From Gloeopeniophorella convolvens (lineage: Eukaryota; Basidiomycota; Agaricomycetes; Russulales), in assembly GCA_022496205.1 (NCBI GenBank), contig WTXD01000135.1:1-32856 (forward strand): a stretch of 32,856 bases of DNA, written 5' to 3'. Every line of letters begins with the position of its first letter. Positions within the stretch are counted from its first letter, which is position 1. The translations under genes and the position numbers were made by a program. A model generated the notes under the pieces. That model was not told the DNA's origin. It made no database searches and saw only the letters and a program-made list of their open reading frames with translations. This document shows, piece after piece, positions 32,163-32,856 of the stretch.

Positions 32163-32856
32163 CTGAAGGTCGGTTGTGCGTGAACAGTGGGACCCAAGCG
32201 TCGATGATGCTATGCGTCGCCTCTTAATGTCCAAGATCTATACTCCCACATTCACGCGCACTTGGCCCGTGAGCGCTGAACATCTCCGATCAGAAGGTAA
32301 TAGAAGACGATGTTCATCGCTGTCCTCGACTTGCGGGCGCTACACAGCTGCGTTACATAATTTACATACCCTCCGAAGCGCGCCGACGCGTATTCGACAG
32401 TTCGGTGCGCGGTGGTGCACATCTTGGCCGACCAAAGCCCACTGAAGGTTTGACAATCGTGGCAGTGATCTCGAAGCACAGTCACAGAGGCTCGTGGATT
32501 TGAACTTGTCCCACGAAAACAAGACAAGAAGGGCATACCGTACTGTAGCGAATCCGCATGGTCAATACCAAGGCTGTTTGATATTACCTTATACGGTGAG
32601 TGACTAATGATTGGCCGCCTTTCGATGCTCACGGGAGCGAGTCGCGTTGTGTTACCGTCAGTCTCACCTCGTCGACTAGCGCCTGACTGACGCCGCTTCG
32701 GATAAGCCTCTGCTCATTTGGGGTGCGCGACCCTTGGCGAGATTCGCCACATTGTAGGTTAGGTCGTAAGTTGGCGCTCACACTTTGTATCGCCTCGTTA
32801 TTCCTGTGAACGAGTACTCAGGCACACAATTCTCAGCGCGCCCACGAAGAGTATCT
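32163..32856. other. Window end, no confident gene
   Basis: A minus frame at 32632-32252 (126 codons) has no recognisable motif. A neighbouring gene may begin beyond the window. Confidence 0.4.

Noticed and set aside
1..32856. CRISPR arrays, bacterial operons, rRNA genes
   Set aside because: No regular short repeats with spacers, no ribosome-binding sites, and no rRNA-like sequence. Genes are spliced and eukaryotic.

Overview
The window looks like nuclear DNA of a mushroom-forming basidiomycete (Agaricomycetes). Evidence: multi-exon genes with very short introns (about 47-90 bp, mostly GTRNGY...YAG), a Goodbye-NACHT-ankyrin STAND protein, an unnamed seven-helix membrane protein family, and a vacuolar-type M20 carboxypeptidase. 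All exon models were built by hand from reading frame, splice signals and family resemblance; none has transcript support.

Layout. (1) 1-3745 and 14965-18905 are two copies of one segment of about 3.8 kb. Each holds a decayed M20-peptidase relative on the minus strand, then the control region and first codons of a STAND gene on the plus strand. (2) In copy 1 that STAND start runs into the 3' half of a 7-helix membrane gene (3764-4511). A complete member of that family follows (5864-7302), then a 5'-only remnant (7990-8450). (3) 8450-14740 is gene-poor. It holds a palindrome-rich short element (10528-10664), a truncated clathrin-heavy-chain-like gene (about 11200-12130, minus) and a frameshifted kexin pseudogene (13709-14522, minus). 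(4) In copy 2 the STAND start continues into a 10-exon Goodbye-NACHT-ankyrin gene (18840-23142). It ends at an in-frame TGA, after which about two more ankyrin repeats stay open. (5) A 216-bp TA-flanked MITE lies at 23465-23680, followed by an intronless orphan gene (24351-25175) and an intact 12-exon M20 peptidase (25666-28104). (6) The right end holds two paralogous two-exon genes for secreted peptides of about 50 residues (28535-28752 and 30275-30489, both minus), each with its own TATA box. About 1 kb beyond lies a UstYa/DUF3328-type oxidase-like gene (31489-32162, minus).

Most notable are the two short secreted peptides next to a UstYa-type gene. They share signal peptide, leader, intron position and intron phase, and each has a single tyrosine in its mature part. 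UstYa proteins modify tyrosine-containing peptides in fungal dikaritin (RiPP) pathways, so this could be an unusual peptide pathway, but that is an inference. The rest of the window shows rapid gene turnover: duplication, chimera formation, truncation and frameshifts around families (STAND, 7-helix, M20) that often expand in mushrooms.
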